Below, one piece after another: positions 22,656 through 33,112 of a DNA stretch of 40,204 nucleotides. The stretch is from the NCBI GenBank assembly GCA_021464525.1, contig JADRCO010000265.1, forward strand, positions 1 through 40,204, given 5' to 3'. The notes under the pieces were generated by a model, which had not been told where the DNA came from, made no database searches, and saw nothing but the letters and a program-made list of their open reading frames with translations. The position numbers and the translations under genes are program-made. Origin of the DNA: Rhizophagus sp. LPA8_4_AMF (lineage: Eukaryota > Glomeromycota > Glomeromycetes > Glomerales > Glomeraceae). The first letter of the stretch is position 1. Each line of letters begins with the position of its first letter.

Positions 22656-25600
22656 ATGACAAAACCTGAATATCATAGCTTTGCGATATTTCCAGCCCTC
22701 AACGTTGCACGTCTTGGTAATTCTGACGATTATTATATTGGTTCCGAAATTCCTGGAGTGTATGTTGGAAGTAAGTTTGGAAAAACTGATTGATAGCCTT
22801 TTAAACATTTAAAAATCATAATTGCATCGGATTATTAATATTAGTTCCTTATTTCCTTCTATAATATGTTCTATAATACAGAAGGTCACTCTGAATTTAA
22901 CTTTAAAGATAAAAAAGGTCGTATAAAACCGCAAGCCGCAAGGTTCAGAATTTATGGATACGATAAGAGTGGAAAGAATTTGGGTGAGATCGAACTTAAA
23001 GATGGCGTCGAAATCACATGGACCGTTGTACTTGCCAATAAGAAAGCAGCTCACATGGGCTTCTTCGGTATCAAGAATCAAGATCAAAAGGGCCCCATTC
23101 GAAATGCCGGTACGCAATTGTTGTAAACTTTTAAAGTAGCGATGAGCTGATATTAATAAACATTCAAATTATCCGTAGATTGGCCTTATGATAGGTCCAC
23201 ATTAACGGCCATTAGAGAGAAAAGCTTAGCATCTGTTGATGGAAATCCACCAGTGCCTGCAGAATTTAAGGCACGAGTTTTTCGTCGTAATATCAAAGAT
23301 GAAGATTCGGAAAATAATAAAGACGGGCATGAGCTATACTTGGGAAAAATAATAATGGAAAAAGAAGGAAGTTTGTTAATTATTGGTGGGAAGGGAGAAT
23401 CTGGAAGCGTCGTAGAGAGTCGGTATACCTTTTTACTTATATAAATACACTCGATTCATCACTTATTGTTGTTATAATCTTGTAGGATCGTATATCGTTG
23501 ATTACGCGAATAATGATTATTGGTACGATGACACATCTGATGGTTCCGTAGATGCTAAAGTTACCATTGATGGAAAATCCCTCCAAAATAGAGGTAACTA
23601 CAAGTCTAACTGCAAAAAATTTATCATTGAGCATTATGGTGATTATCATATGGCAATTTAGAGGGCAAATCATGGGTTCTTGTGGCACCTCCAAAGTATG
23701 CTCCAGGTATTCCCAATATTGTATCGTTATATCAAACTATCTTGGAAACGCAACGATCAGTTGAAGAAGATAATCCAGTAATTGATCCAGTAATACCAGA
23801 AACTGAACGCACTAAGGTCTATAATCATTGAGCTGTATTATGTGTGGTATATCAATCGTCTTTTGTCGTAAGGGGAATTAATCTGTGCTCCTGCTCTCTG
23901 ATTCATTACGCAGGTGGAATATTACCGTGATATTTACCCAATCTTTGAAGCTATATGTAAAAACTCCTGGACTAATGTGATGGGTCACAGAGGTCATGGT
24001 CCGAATAAACCAGGTAACTTTTTAAATCCCGGCTTAGAAAACAAATTGAAGCAACCTGTACCTGAACACGAGGATTTAAGGTTTGTTCATCATTATCTAA
24101 AATCTTAGTTTACCTATTTTTTACTTACTTAATATTACACTGTTAATGAACAGGAAAAGCATTTTATCTCGTGTCCGAGTACCTGCTAAACTCGCATCTC
24201 CATTTGAATACAACGGACAAGCTTTTGGTTATTTCATGCCGCCTTTATCTGGCGACGATGGAGATGTAGACCCTGGCGATCCGGATACGTATCTTACTAT
24301 TACTCGCGGCCAATACCTGTAAGTGTTACATCAATTTTTGCATCGTTTAACTTTGAATTAACGTTATCACTTTCTTGTTAGCCTACTGCAAAAATGGGTT
24401 GATGGAAAATTTGTAGAAGGAACCAAGCCATCACAATACAATATCATTTACAAATTTGATAGTGGCGATTCAAAACAACAACCTACATATTCGAACGATA
24501 ATGGAAAAACATATCTTAGTTTTCAGGAAATGTTTCAGAAAATCTTTCCCTCTCTAGAAGCATCTCAACAAGTGAAGTTTCTCAACAAAGCAGCACTTGA
24601 GTGGAGCGTTGGAGGTCCATTCTTTCCTGGAATTGAAATGACCTATGTGGCTTATGATAAGAAAACATTTCATGAGAAGCATGACTTCAGGTATGGAGGA
24701 TTACAAACATTATACACGTGTTTGTCTTATTTTTGATACATCATTGCATCTTTTTAATGAAGGATTAATTCCGACGTGTTTCAACCTGGAGATATCAATG
24801 CATACATGGCTATACCCTGGCAAGCAGATTTTAACGAGTGCAATACAACCTGGTGGCCAGCTCAAAGACCTGATATCGCGATCTCAGAGGTAAGAGCAGA
24901 ACCTAAGAGGTATATGGTCAGCAATATGTAGAAAATCGTCATCCAGAGAAATGTACTTAAGTAGACAACATCACATTGAAACTAATTTCCGATTGCTTGT
25001 TATGGTACTCAACTACTTCATAGTACAAAACTACTTATCATTGAACAACTTCACATTCCGGTTTTCTACATTAAGTTGACGAAGCCTTCTTTATTGTAAT
25101 TTATTTTGCTTGAAAACGTATAATCAATAATTTCCATTTAAATGCAGGTAGAAACATTAAGGGAACTAGGGGAAATAAAGACTCAATTGGAAGATACGCC
25201 AATAAATGACCAGGCTACGAAAACTAAAATTATACAGACTATGGATAAAATAATTGAAATGAAACAAATAAATTGGCAAGACATGGAAGATATAAAAAAA
25301 GATATGGAGAAATTTATTAGCGGAAACGAGACTAGCGATGTAATCGAAATAATAAAAAAAATGATTAAAAAGATGAATACAATGATTAAGGAGATGGGTC
25401 ATATGCACTTCGTGAAATGGACTCGAGGTTTCAGAGGCCAAAATGACATTCCTGTATGGGGTGACATGGATATGGTTGGACTATGGAATAGGTATGTTGA
25501 TATATATTGTACTCACACTTGCAGTGTATGTAAGGTTTTTACGACGTTTTTTGAATTATGCAGGTTGGGATTTATTATCGAGAAGCAAATCCCTAATAGC

Positions 25601-27902
25601 ATTGATGCATTCGTTGAGATCGAACGCGGTGACATTTATGAACGTAATATCAAAGATATCAAAGAGGAGGATTATACAATAAATAACGTGAGTTGTTTTG
25701 CAATACTTCATCTTTTCAACTCAAAACTCGTAGATTAACATGCTTGTTCTTCAAACTCGTTCCAATAGCTCCACAGTTTACTTAATACCGCGTTACTAAT
25801 TGAACTTAGCACTATTCCACCATACCTCTACGCTATGTACTCTATAAAACAAAATGATGAAATCTTTGACATCACTGACGTAATTACGTATAATATTCGC
25901 CACGTAGCTGCAGAAGAAATGTTGCATGCATCCCTTGTAGCGAATCTTATTGCTGCCGTTGGTATGTTTGAAAAATATTTTTGAAATATGAATTTTAATT
26001 AATTGTGTATGATTAATTTCATATCGACAAACTTGTAGGATGCAAGCCTGTATTTTATTCCCCGGAAATGATTCCTACCTATCCGAATCCTCTTCCTCAC
26101 GTTAAACAAGGTAAAATTTTATTAAGATGATTGTTTTGAAGACGTTTATCTTATCAAGATGAAATTTTATTTAATAATAAAATTGCATTTAGGTCAACTT
26201 ATGGTCCACTTGTCAAAAGCAGATGTAGAAAATTTCGATACATTTATATGCATTGAGGAACCCGCACCTCTTAAAGCTCCTCCTCACGCTCCTCGTCTTC
26301 CCATTCCTAGTCCTATTCCTAGTCCTCCCGGTATTTTAAGATTGTTGCTAGTCATCTTTGGTTGTGATGTATCTTAATTTCTCAATTTCTTTGTATTCTA
26401 CAGATTTTCCAATCAATATTAACAGTATTGGGGAACTCTACCAAGTGATCGATCTATTCTTCAAAAAACTTGATAAACTTATTCCGTATAATACGGAATT
26501 TCAGGTAAATGAGTTGTTTTATTTCAAGCCTTTTACGAAAAACGAATCATTAATGATACGTAATTTTTTATTTGGATACAGCTTGAACCTGGTATGGGCT
26601 ACGCTCCGAGTACAGGTACAGGAGAAAATGGGTTGATTGTTGTTAGTAATCTTAAAGAAGCTCAACGTGCCATCGAGTTGATTATTGACCAGGTTTAATA
26701 TTTATCAGTTAACAACTGTGTTGAAAGCATCTTGAGTAACGATAGAATTCTGTGGTTGTGTTTTATTTGTACAGGGTGAAGGAAAACCACGTCAATCTGA
26801 AATGATAATAACCAAAGGAATTATCGATGGGAAGATCAGCGGTGAAGTTAGAGTTGAAGATGGTGAAACCATATTCGAAGGAATGTTCGAAGGAAGTGTT
26901 GATGGATCTGTAAAGAAAATCAAAAGTGAAGAAACTGGAACAGTCGAGGGAAAGATCGAAAAAGCGCGAATTGAAGGAATAGCCAAAAATGATAAAATTA
27001 ATGGAAAAATTATTGAAGGAATAATCAAAGGAACCACCAAATTCAAATCAGAAGGAGATCGAACCATTGAACGAATCATCGAAGAAGGAAGTTTTGTAGT
27101 AGATCATATAAATATAGGAGAAGGAATTAAATTCGAAAAAAGAATCAAAAATGTACAATTCAATAGTGGGAGCATCGAAGAAATCTCTCACTATAATACA
27201 TTCAGAATTTGTAGGATATATGTCAAAAACGCAAATGAGTCAGAATATCGGCTTTGGCCTGTTATTGATGATCCAAAGTTATCGTAAGTGAAGGATTTTC
27301 ATTTATTCGTGATTGCATTTTTTTCCCTTCCTTTCTTCGGTATAAACATATGTTTACTGTATATAATGTAAATTGTTATTTACTTTATTTACCCTTTGGC
27401 ATATCCCTCACCGTCACATACTGTAGATCGTACGAAACCAAACCAAAAATCGCCACTACCGCCAATGCATTCAATGTTGCATATTCCTACCTTATGCTTT
27501 TGTTGCAAAATGCTTGGAGAACCAGTAACCAGCAGAAGGACGAAGAGAAAAAGCAGTTAGTGATTGGAGGGATGCCGGCATTGATGCATGGTGTTCTGAA
27601 GCCTATTGCGACGTTCCTTGCTGGTATGTATTCCTGAACTTAGTTAATAAAATTCCTCTTAAGTATTACTATTTACGGTTTATTATTGCAATTCTCTCTT
27701 CATCTAACAAGAAACCCCTATTTCCGCTGACACAACTGCGGGTGCCACTTTTGGCTATCATGAATTCAATGGCAAGTCCAGTTTGAGAGAACAGTTGATT
27801 GAAGCTGTTAAAGAAGCTTCTAAAGTCTTTCCATATAGTGACAAGTTGAAGTCAGCGGCGAGTGTAGTCGATTCATTGCCAGATATTTCCTTGACTATCT
27901 AG
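22656..27902 (+). CDS. LodA/GoxA-like quinoprotein amine oxidase fused to a VioB-type ferritin-like domain
   Basis: Nineteen exons join in phase: 22656-22770, 22882-23109, 23179-23418, 23486-23593, 23662-23816, 23914-24080, 24154-24318, 24382-24690, 24763-24889, 25148-25491, 25564-25687, 25769-25961, 26039-26110, 26193-26330, 26404-26504, 26582-26692, 26775-27283, 27427-27623 and 27712-27902, giving 1197 residues. Residues 1-694 are LodA-like: FPALNVARLGNS, PQAARFRIYGYD, ITWTVVLANKKAA, NNDYWYDDTSDGSV, SWVLVAPP, PPLSGDDGD, WSVGGPFFPG and NECNTTWWPAQRPD. The family oxidises amino groups of lysine or glycine to aldehyde or imine plus H2O2, using a Cys-Trp quinone; C522 with a later Trp (W629 likeliest) are candidates. 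Residues 695-1197 are a VioB/RebD-type ferritin-like domain with candidate metal ligands E706, E744xxH747, E804 and E1035xxH1038, a Pro-rich linker and a 125-residue insert. Intron 3 uses an unusual GTCGGT donor, the weakest joint. There is no signal peptide. Bacterial origin is plausible, but many introns mean long residence. Confidence 0.8.
26800..27165 (+). other. Pseudo-repetitive insert within the ferritin-like domain
   Basis: Residues about 905-1030 of the fusion protein lie between the Q-A-Q-R helix region (EAQRAIELIIDQ) and the last ligand helix (EISHYNTF). They are rich in Gly, Glu, Lys and Ile with short irregular repeats such as IIDGKISGEV, FEGSVDGSV, GTVEGKIE, INGKIIEGIIKG. The alternation of hydrophobic residues with G-K/E turns suggests a beta-solenoid-like or disordered spacer. 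It lies wholly inside one 509-bp exon, by far the longest of the gene. Confidence 0.55.
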
Positions 27903-28329
27903 CCATCTTTAGATATTTGAAGCTTGTGAAACCGTTACATTTATATAGCTTTTACACTCGAATTCTAATAGTCCATTTTTTTTTTGTGGTTAATAAAATC
28001 ATTCAAATGATGTTTTATATACTGTAAATACTTTCATTGTGAACGTCTCGAATTTTCAGACTATTCTTTAAAGCATTTGTATCATTTGAATATTATTGGG
28101 CAATAAAAATTTCGTACGACCATACCGTAATAAACTAATCAAAGATTTACAATTGGTGCCTCATTTTTCGCAGAATACTAACTCTGTCATTTGCAAAATC
28201 ATATGCGAACTCGATTTATGTTTATGATATTTGTCAAACCTTCAAGAATAAGATTAAGATTAGTTTCACAGTGATTGTATAACTATCGCCTCACTCGTAG
28301 AATCTCCACTGCAATATGAACACTCAACA
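27903..28329. other. Intergenic between the LodA-like gene and the LodB-like remnant
   Basis: About 430 bp of AT-rich sequence with no exon or ORF that can be supported. It would hold the LodA-like terminator and the former promoter of the flavoprotein gene. Confidence 0.4.
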
Positions 28330-28965
28330 ATGTTTGAAGTTATCATTATAGACAGTGGTATTGCAGGGTCAAGCACAGCAATAAGATTGGCCCAACTGTT
28401 TAATTCAGCAGCCGCAGCCTGGCAGAAGATTTTAGTCGTCGATGAGAAAACAGCGAGCGCAAAAACTTCCAAAGTTGGGGAATCCTTACCTGTAGAAGCA
28501 AAGTTATATACTTGGTGTATTTAACAACGATGCAACATAACGTATTGGTATTCGAACGAATCGTTGTTTCCCAACTGACGATGATCTTTTAAAACATAAC
28601 AAAAAAGAAATATCAGGCAAGTTGAAGAGATCTACGAATTTATATATGAGAGAAACTGCTACGCATACTACCAAGCGTATAAGTGAGCGTTCGTATCGTC
28701 CTGTGGGAGAAAGAGTTATGTGTACGCATGCAAATTCAGAAAGCCTTCTCGGTTTGGTATGTGCGTGAATATTGTCACCTATCTTCAAATTTACACATGA
28801 GTATTTACGTTCAAATTCAATCCAAATCAGCACCTTATGAAAATAGATGGATAGAAATTGGTGATAGTGCTGTTTCTTTTGATTCGCTCTCATTCAGTTT
28901 TATTATGCTCGACTTCAAACAGTGCGATTTTTTCAAAGACACCGCATCTAAGTTTCCTCCGTAAG
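28330..28965 (+). pseudogene. LodB-like FAD-dependent flavoprotein remnant
   Basis: The start MFEVIIIDSGIAGSSTAIRL is a Rossmann dinucleotide-binding fold. It is followed by KILVVDEKTASAKTSKVGES and LPVEAK, the halogenase-like flavoprotein signature GESLP found in LodB/GoxB. The first Gly of the GxGxxG motif is Asp (DSGIAG), a one-base G-to-A change. The frame stops at 28522 after KLYTWCI; a +1 frame continues briefly (GVFNNDAT) and stops. Near 28850, another frame gives NRWIEIGDSAVSFDSLSF, which matches the second FAD motif of the family (GD-A...DPLS). The distance between the two motifs is far shorter than in full-length relatives, so internal sequence is lost. In bacteria LodB acts on LodA to form its quinone cofactor; the position right behind the LodA-like gene fits that role, but this copy cannot work. 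Confidence 0.65.
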
Positions 28966-29325
28966 TAGAAATCCACAAAACAGGATTTAGATAGACTGTA
29001 AAGCATGCTTTATCTTCCTCAAACCGTACTTCCAGACAATTCGATTTAGTTAGATTCGGCTCAAAATTGGCAACATTTAACAGTATAATAAAGTCTTTGC
29101 GAGAATCTCTGATTCGACTCTCTGGTTCAAGAGTACTTTGTATCTTTGAAATACGAACTTTATAATATCTCTGGATCCTCCAATTATGTCAGCTTGTTTT
29201 ACAATAATGAGCTGTCTTTCAAATATACGATCCAGTTTAGATAATAGTACAATCACTTAGTATTACTTTATGATACTGCATAACCTATTATATATATATA
29301 ATTAAATTTAATAATAAATTAAATA
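28966..29325. other. Intergenic, nothing recognised
   Basis: AT-rich spacer between the flavoprotein remnant and the rearranged kinase relic. No ORF, RNA gene or repeat seen. Confidence 0.35.
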
Positions 29326-30060
29326 TATCTCATTTATAAACTCTAATGTAACATTATCTTAATTATATGAACTTTTCAGGGCCACAACTTTATTTCCATA
29401 TCTTTTCCGATTTTGATTTTTATCATTTCAATTAAATATGATAAATCCGTCAACTTCAGCTGAATTTTGAAAATTGAGCTAGTTTATTCAAAATACTCAG
29501 TTATCCTCTCATATTTACGGTGACAAAGTATTAGAATGGATACCTTTTGATAATATTTTGTGATATTTGAATATATTGCAAAAAGTTGATTTTGGTAAAA
29601 TATATTGAGCGAATTGGGTGATAAAATTAAAAGTTGTGTAATAGAAAAAGATACAAGTCGATGTAATTTATCCGATTTGTTTATACTATAATGGCAGTAG
29701 TGCATATTTTAATCATAATCAAATATCACATATATTTAATATTTTAAGGAAATTATTTTTTATTCAATGTTAAAGTGAAAGATAATTAACTTTTATTCGA
29801 TTTTGTACTAAATTAACCTTTTATACAGTATCATCAATATATTCTGAAATACTGTTAATTATTAAATTTATTGGAATGAAAAATTTTAAAATAATGGTAT
29901 TTGACGAATCATTTGATTCAGTTTTATTTTTTTTCCTCTGCAGGGATTTAAAAAATTTTTTTTTTTAAAAAAAAAATTAAATATCAATAAATTTGCCTAA
30001 TCAATTGTTCCGGTACTCATACTTAAAAATGTATAACATCTTAGTATTGATTATTGAACG
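29326..30060. pseudogene. Rearranged relic of a kinase locus, with an internal inversion
   Basis: Bases 29326-29450 match the minus-strand 3' half of exon 1 of the kinase at 33912-35352, in the same orientation (CTCATTTATAAACTCTAATG and GCCACAACTTTAT are shared). Bases 29452-29631 match the 5' half of the same exon in the opposite orientation, reading on the plus strand as KVLEWIP and FGKIY with stops between. Bases 29632-30060 again match in the original orientation, to the upstream flank 35478-36070 (shared GTTGTGTAAT, AACTTTTATTCGATTTTGTA, ATCAATATATTCTGA). So a copy of the locus was duplicated and part of its exon was flipped, with about 240 bp lost. It cannot encode a kinase. Confidence 0.7.
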
Positions 30061-30675
30061 ATAAATTTAGTCTTTTTTCCTGTTGTTAGTTCTATTATTC
30101 TTTTATAGTTTTTATATCAATATGAACGCATCCCAAATTATCACGTGATCTTTGCGGTTATTTTTTTCCGGCGGTGTAAATTTTTTCCGGACGTACACCA
30201 GAATAAGTGAGTAACTTGTTACGCAACATCCAATGAAGCCTTTATTCAGGTTCAAACAAAAAATCCCCCTAATTACCAAAGTGTTAATAGTAAATAGTTT
30301 AACCTTTTTTGAACGTCGGTTTTCAAATATTTCTTAGTAAACTTGTAGTTAATTTTAAGAATGAAATTCAAAATTTGAAATATACACGATTCTATATTAC
30401 ATTTCACTTTTCATTATAATTACGCTGTTATCCACTTCAGACTATACCATTTAATTTAGAACAAAGTTATTTCTTGTGTTTCATGTTAATATTTCGATGC
30501 AGTAATCATACACAATTTGTTTTGTTGCACGAATAATAAAATTCTGGAATTCGGAATTCGGAATTTGGATGCATAAAATAAATCTTAACTTTTCCTTATT
30601 AAATAATTTCTTTCCGATATTTTGACTTATTCCATACTCTATTAATATTATTTTTTTTGAATAAATTATCAAACC
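30061..30675. other. Upstream region of a kinase copy, no other feature
   Basis: AT-rich, with no supported ORF apart from frames antisense to the next exon. Presumed to hold the promoter of the kinase at 30676; no element identified. Confidence 0.35.
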
Positions 30676-32188
30676 ATGATTCGGTACAGAAATTGTGAAG
30701 AATGTAATCAAGAAATTACTTATATTAATTGGTGCAAAGCATGTAATGCAAATCATTTTCAACAAAATTTTAAAAGTTGGACTAGTGATAATGATGATAT
30801 TGACAATTTTATTCAAGACGTTCAACTATCAGCAACCAATTATATGGAGGTATTGGAGTGGATACCTTACAATAAATTTTATGATACTAAATATATTGCA
30901 AAAGGCGGTTTTGGAAAAGTGTATAGAGCAAGTTGGATTGATGGATATATATGGAAGTGGAACGATAAAAATCAAAATTGGAGACGATATGATTCCAATG
31001 AGTTTGTAGCATTGAAAAGTTTAAATAATTCAGAAAATGTTACACTAGAATTTATCAATGAGGTATAAATTTATTTATAAAAGTTTTAGATGTGACTTTT
31101 ACTAATAAGTTTTTTTTTTAAAAAAAAAAAATGTATATATAGATTACATTACATAATAAAATTTCTGCTTGTGCATTTCATGTTGTTAGAGTTTATGGTA
31201 TAACTCAAGATCCAGAAACCAAAAATTATATGATGGTTTTGAATTATGCGGAAAATGGAAGTTTACGAAACTACTTAAATAATAGTTATAATAAATTAGG
31301 GTGGAATTCTAAACTTTGGAATTTATGAATATTGTAGATGGACTTTATTGGATTCACGAGAATGAACTAATTCATCGAGATTTACACATTGGGAATATAC
31401 TTGAATTTAATGGTTATGCTTCTATAACTGATATGGGTTTATGTAAACCTGCAGACAGCAATATAACAGAAAATACAAAAAACAGTATATATGGTGTTTT
31501 GCCTTATATGGCTCCTGAAATTTTAAGAGGACAAAATTATACTAAAGCTTCTGATATTTATAGTTTTGGTATAATTATGTATGAAGTAATTTCTGGATTA
31601 CCTCCATATCATGACATTGGTCATGATGAATATTTAACAATAAAAATTTGTAAAGGACTTAGGCCAAGGTTTAATATTCAAGTACCCCCATTAATTGTGC
31701 ATTTAATCAAAAGATGTATAGATGTAAATCCATTAAATCGACCAGAAGCAGTAGAAATTTATGATACTTTAGATAATAATAATATAGAATTACAAAAACA
31801 AATTAAAGAAGCAGAAGAAATCAACAATAATTTATCAACTGGCGGTATAACTTCAACTACTAGTTTATCATATGAAACACATTCCGAAGCTATTTATACA
31901 AGTAGATTACTTAATTTTAATAATCTTCCTGAACCAATAAATTTCGATGAATATTATGAACAGTATGATAATATAATTAGAAAGGAATTTTCCGGTAAAT
32001 AATAATTTTTAAATGTTTAATTTAATTTTAAAATATTAATGAATTGTTTTTTATTAAATAGAATCCTTACATATTGATATTTCTCAATTTAATATTGGTG
32101 ATGCAGGTGTATAGTAATGAATTAATTTATTGTCTTTTATTTTAAAATATATGCAGTAATAAATAATTATCTTTTTATTACAGATTAA
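30676..32188 (+). pseudogene. TKL-like kinase copy with a 1-nt deletion between N- and C-lobe
   Basis: Exons 30676-31062, 31143-31994, 32062-32106 and 32184-32188. Exon 1 carries CEEC...CKAC (two CxxC pairs), the SDNDDIDNFIQ block, GGFGKVYRA and the Lys of VALKSLNNSE. Exon 2 begins ITLHNK, YGITQDPETKNYMMVLNYAE and LRNYLNNSYNKLGW, then stops at WNL. One missing base near 31322 moves the rest to another frame: MNIVDGLYWIHENELIHRD, LHIGNILEF, TDMGLCKP, APEILRG and NPLNRP. The two small last exons end ESLHIDISQFNIGDAD and a stop. The exon-length sum is one short of a multiple of three, as expected for a single deletion. All catalytic motifs are present, with DMG in place of DFG. It is either a fresh pseudogene or an assembly error. 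Confidence 0.7.
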
Positions 32189-32884
32189 ACAAAATATAAA
32201 TATAGAATAAGAAGTGTTTATAGTAAATTAGTTTATTTATCAGTTATGAATAATAACATTTTTATTATGGATACTTTTCATATCTTATATTTATATTTAA
32301 ACTTTATAAAGTACTATAATGTTATAACATAATTAAATAAATATGAATTGTTTTATTTGCTTATTTTTAATTTGAATTTATAAAATATCTTGGATTTTAT
32401 AATATTAAAAATTTAGTATAAATAGTAAATGTGCTTAACGTACTCAACGCTCGGAATATAAAAAAAAAATGAGATTTTATAAAACCATAATAAATAATAA
32501 TCATTAATCAATTTAATGAAACTGAATAAGTCCATCCGATAAAATAATCAAATTTTCTTGTATTAAATTAACTCTTAAAAGTAAATGAATTAAATTAATG
32601 AAAAGTAAATAATAATAGACTTTAATCATAATGAATGTTCTTTTCTTTGAATAATGTGCGCATAAGTAATTCAAACTTTATAAAGTCGTCTATTTATTAA
32701 ATTTTATGTTATATGCTAAAAAGTACTACATAAACTTTCCTATTTTTAAGACCTCCCAAAAAAGCAATAAGAAACGTCAAAAAAATTTGAGATCCTATGT
32801 ACTGTATATCGATAGCGTCATATTTTGTGACGATCTATCAATATAATCTATGTACAGTATGTTATTGTTCAGTCGATTAGGAGT
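32189..32884. other. Intergenic, one imperfect hairpin
   Basis: AT-rich with no supported gene. At about 32810-32845, GATAG-CGTCA and TGACG-CTATC form an imperfect stem around CATATTTTG. It lies between two copies of a GTACTGTAT/GTACAGTAT phrase, possibly another small fold-back remnant. Confidence 0.4.
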
Positions 32885-32996
32885 ATGCGGGATTTTACTG
32901 ATCGATATTTTTATATCTTTATGAGACATTCAATATTGGAATCAGCATTAATTCCTATTTGTTACCGCAGTATTCCTAATGATCGAACTATAACTC

Positions 32997-33055
32997 AGTT
33001 ATTGGATGGGGATATCGGTCTTCGACCGATATCTCTATTCCCCCATCCAATAACT
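32997..33055. repeat. Long near-perfect hairpin (fold-back element)
   Basis: AGTTATTGGATGGGG (32997-33011) pairs with CCCCATCCAATAACT (33041-33055). Inside it GATATCGGTC (33011-33020) pairs with GACCGATATC (33024-33033) around TTC. A 7-base bulge lies on one side only. The open frame at 32885-33112 that spans it has no recognisable product and is probably chance. Confidence 0.65.
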
Positions 33056-33112
33056 ATTTACTATAATTCACCGAAAAAAGTTATTTTAAAGGAAATTTCT
33101 GTTTTAAATTAA

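Noticed and set aside
23411..23428. Alternative donor GTATAC at 23423 for exon 3 of the LodA-like gene
   Set aside because: It would put the next exon in a frame with an early stop; the weaker GTCGGT donor at 23419 keeps the conserved NNDYWYDDTSDG frame.
26792..27079. 95-codon minus-strand frame rich in Ser, Pro and Ile
   Set aside because: It is the complement of the G/K/E/I-rich exon of the LodA-ferritin gene and reflects its codon composition.
28504..28893. 129-codon frame on the minus strand
   Set aside because: It is antisense to the LodB-like remnant, whose plus-strand motifs are specific; the minus frame has no motif.
32885..33112. 75-codon frame on the plus strand
   Set aside because: It spans a 59-bp perfect hairpin and has no recognisable motif, so a protein-coding role is unlikely.
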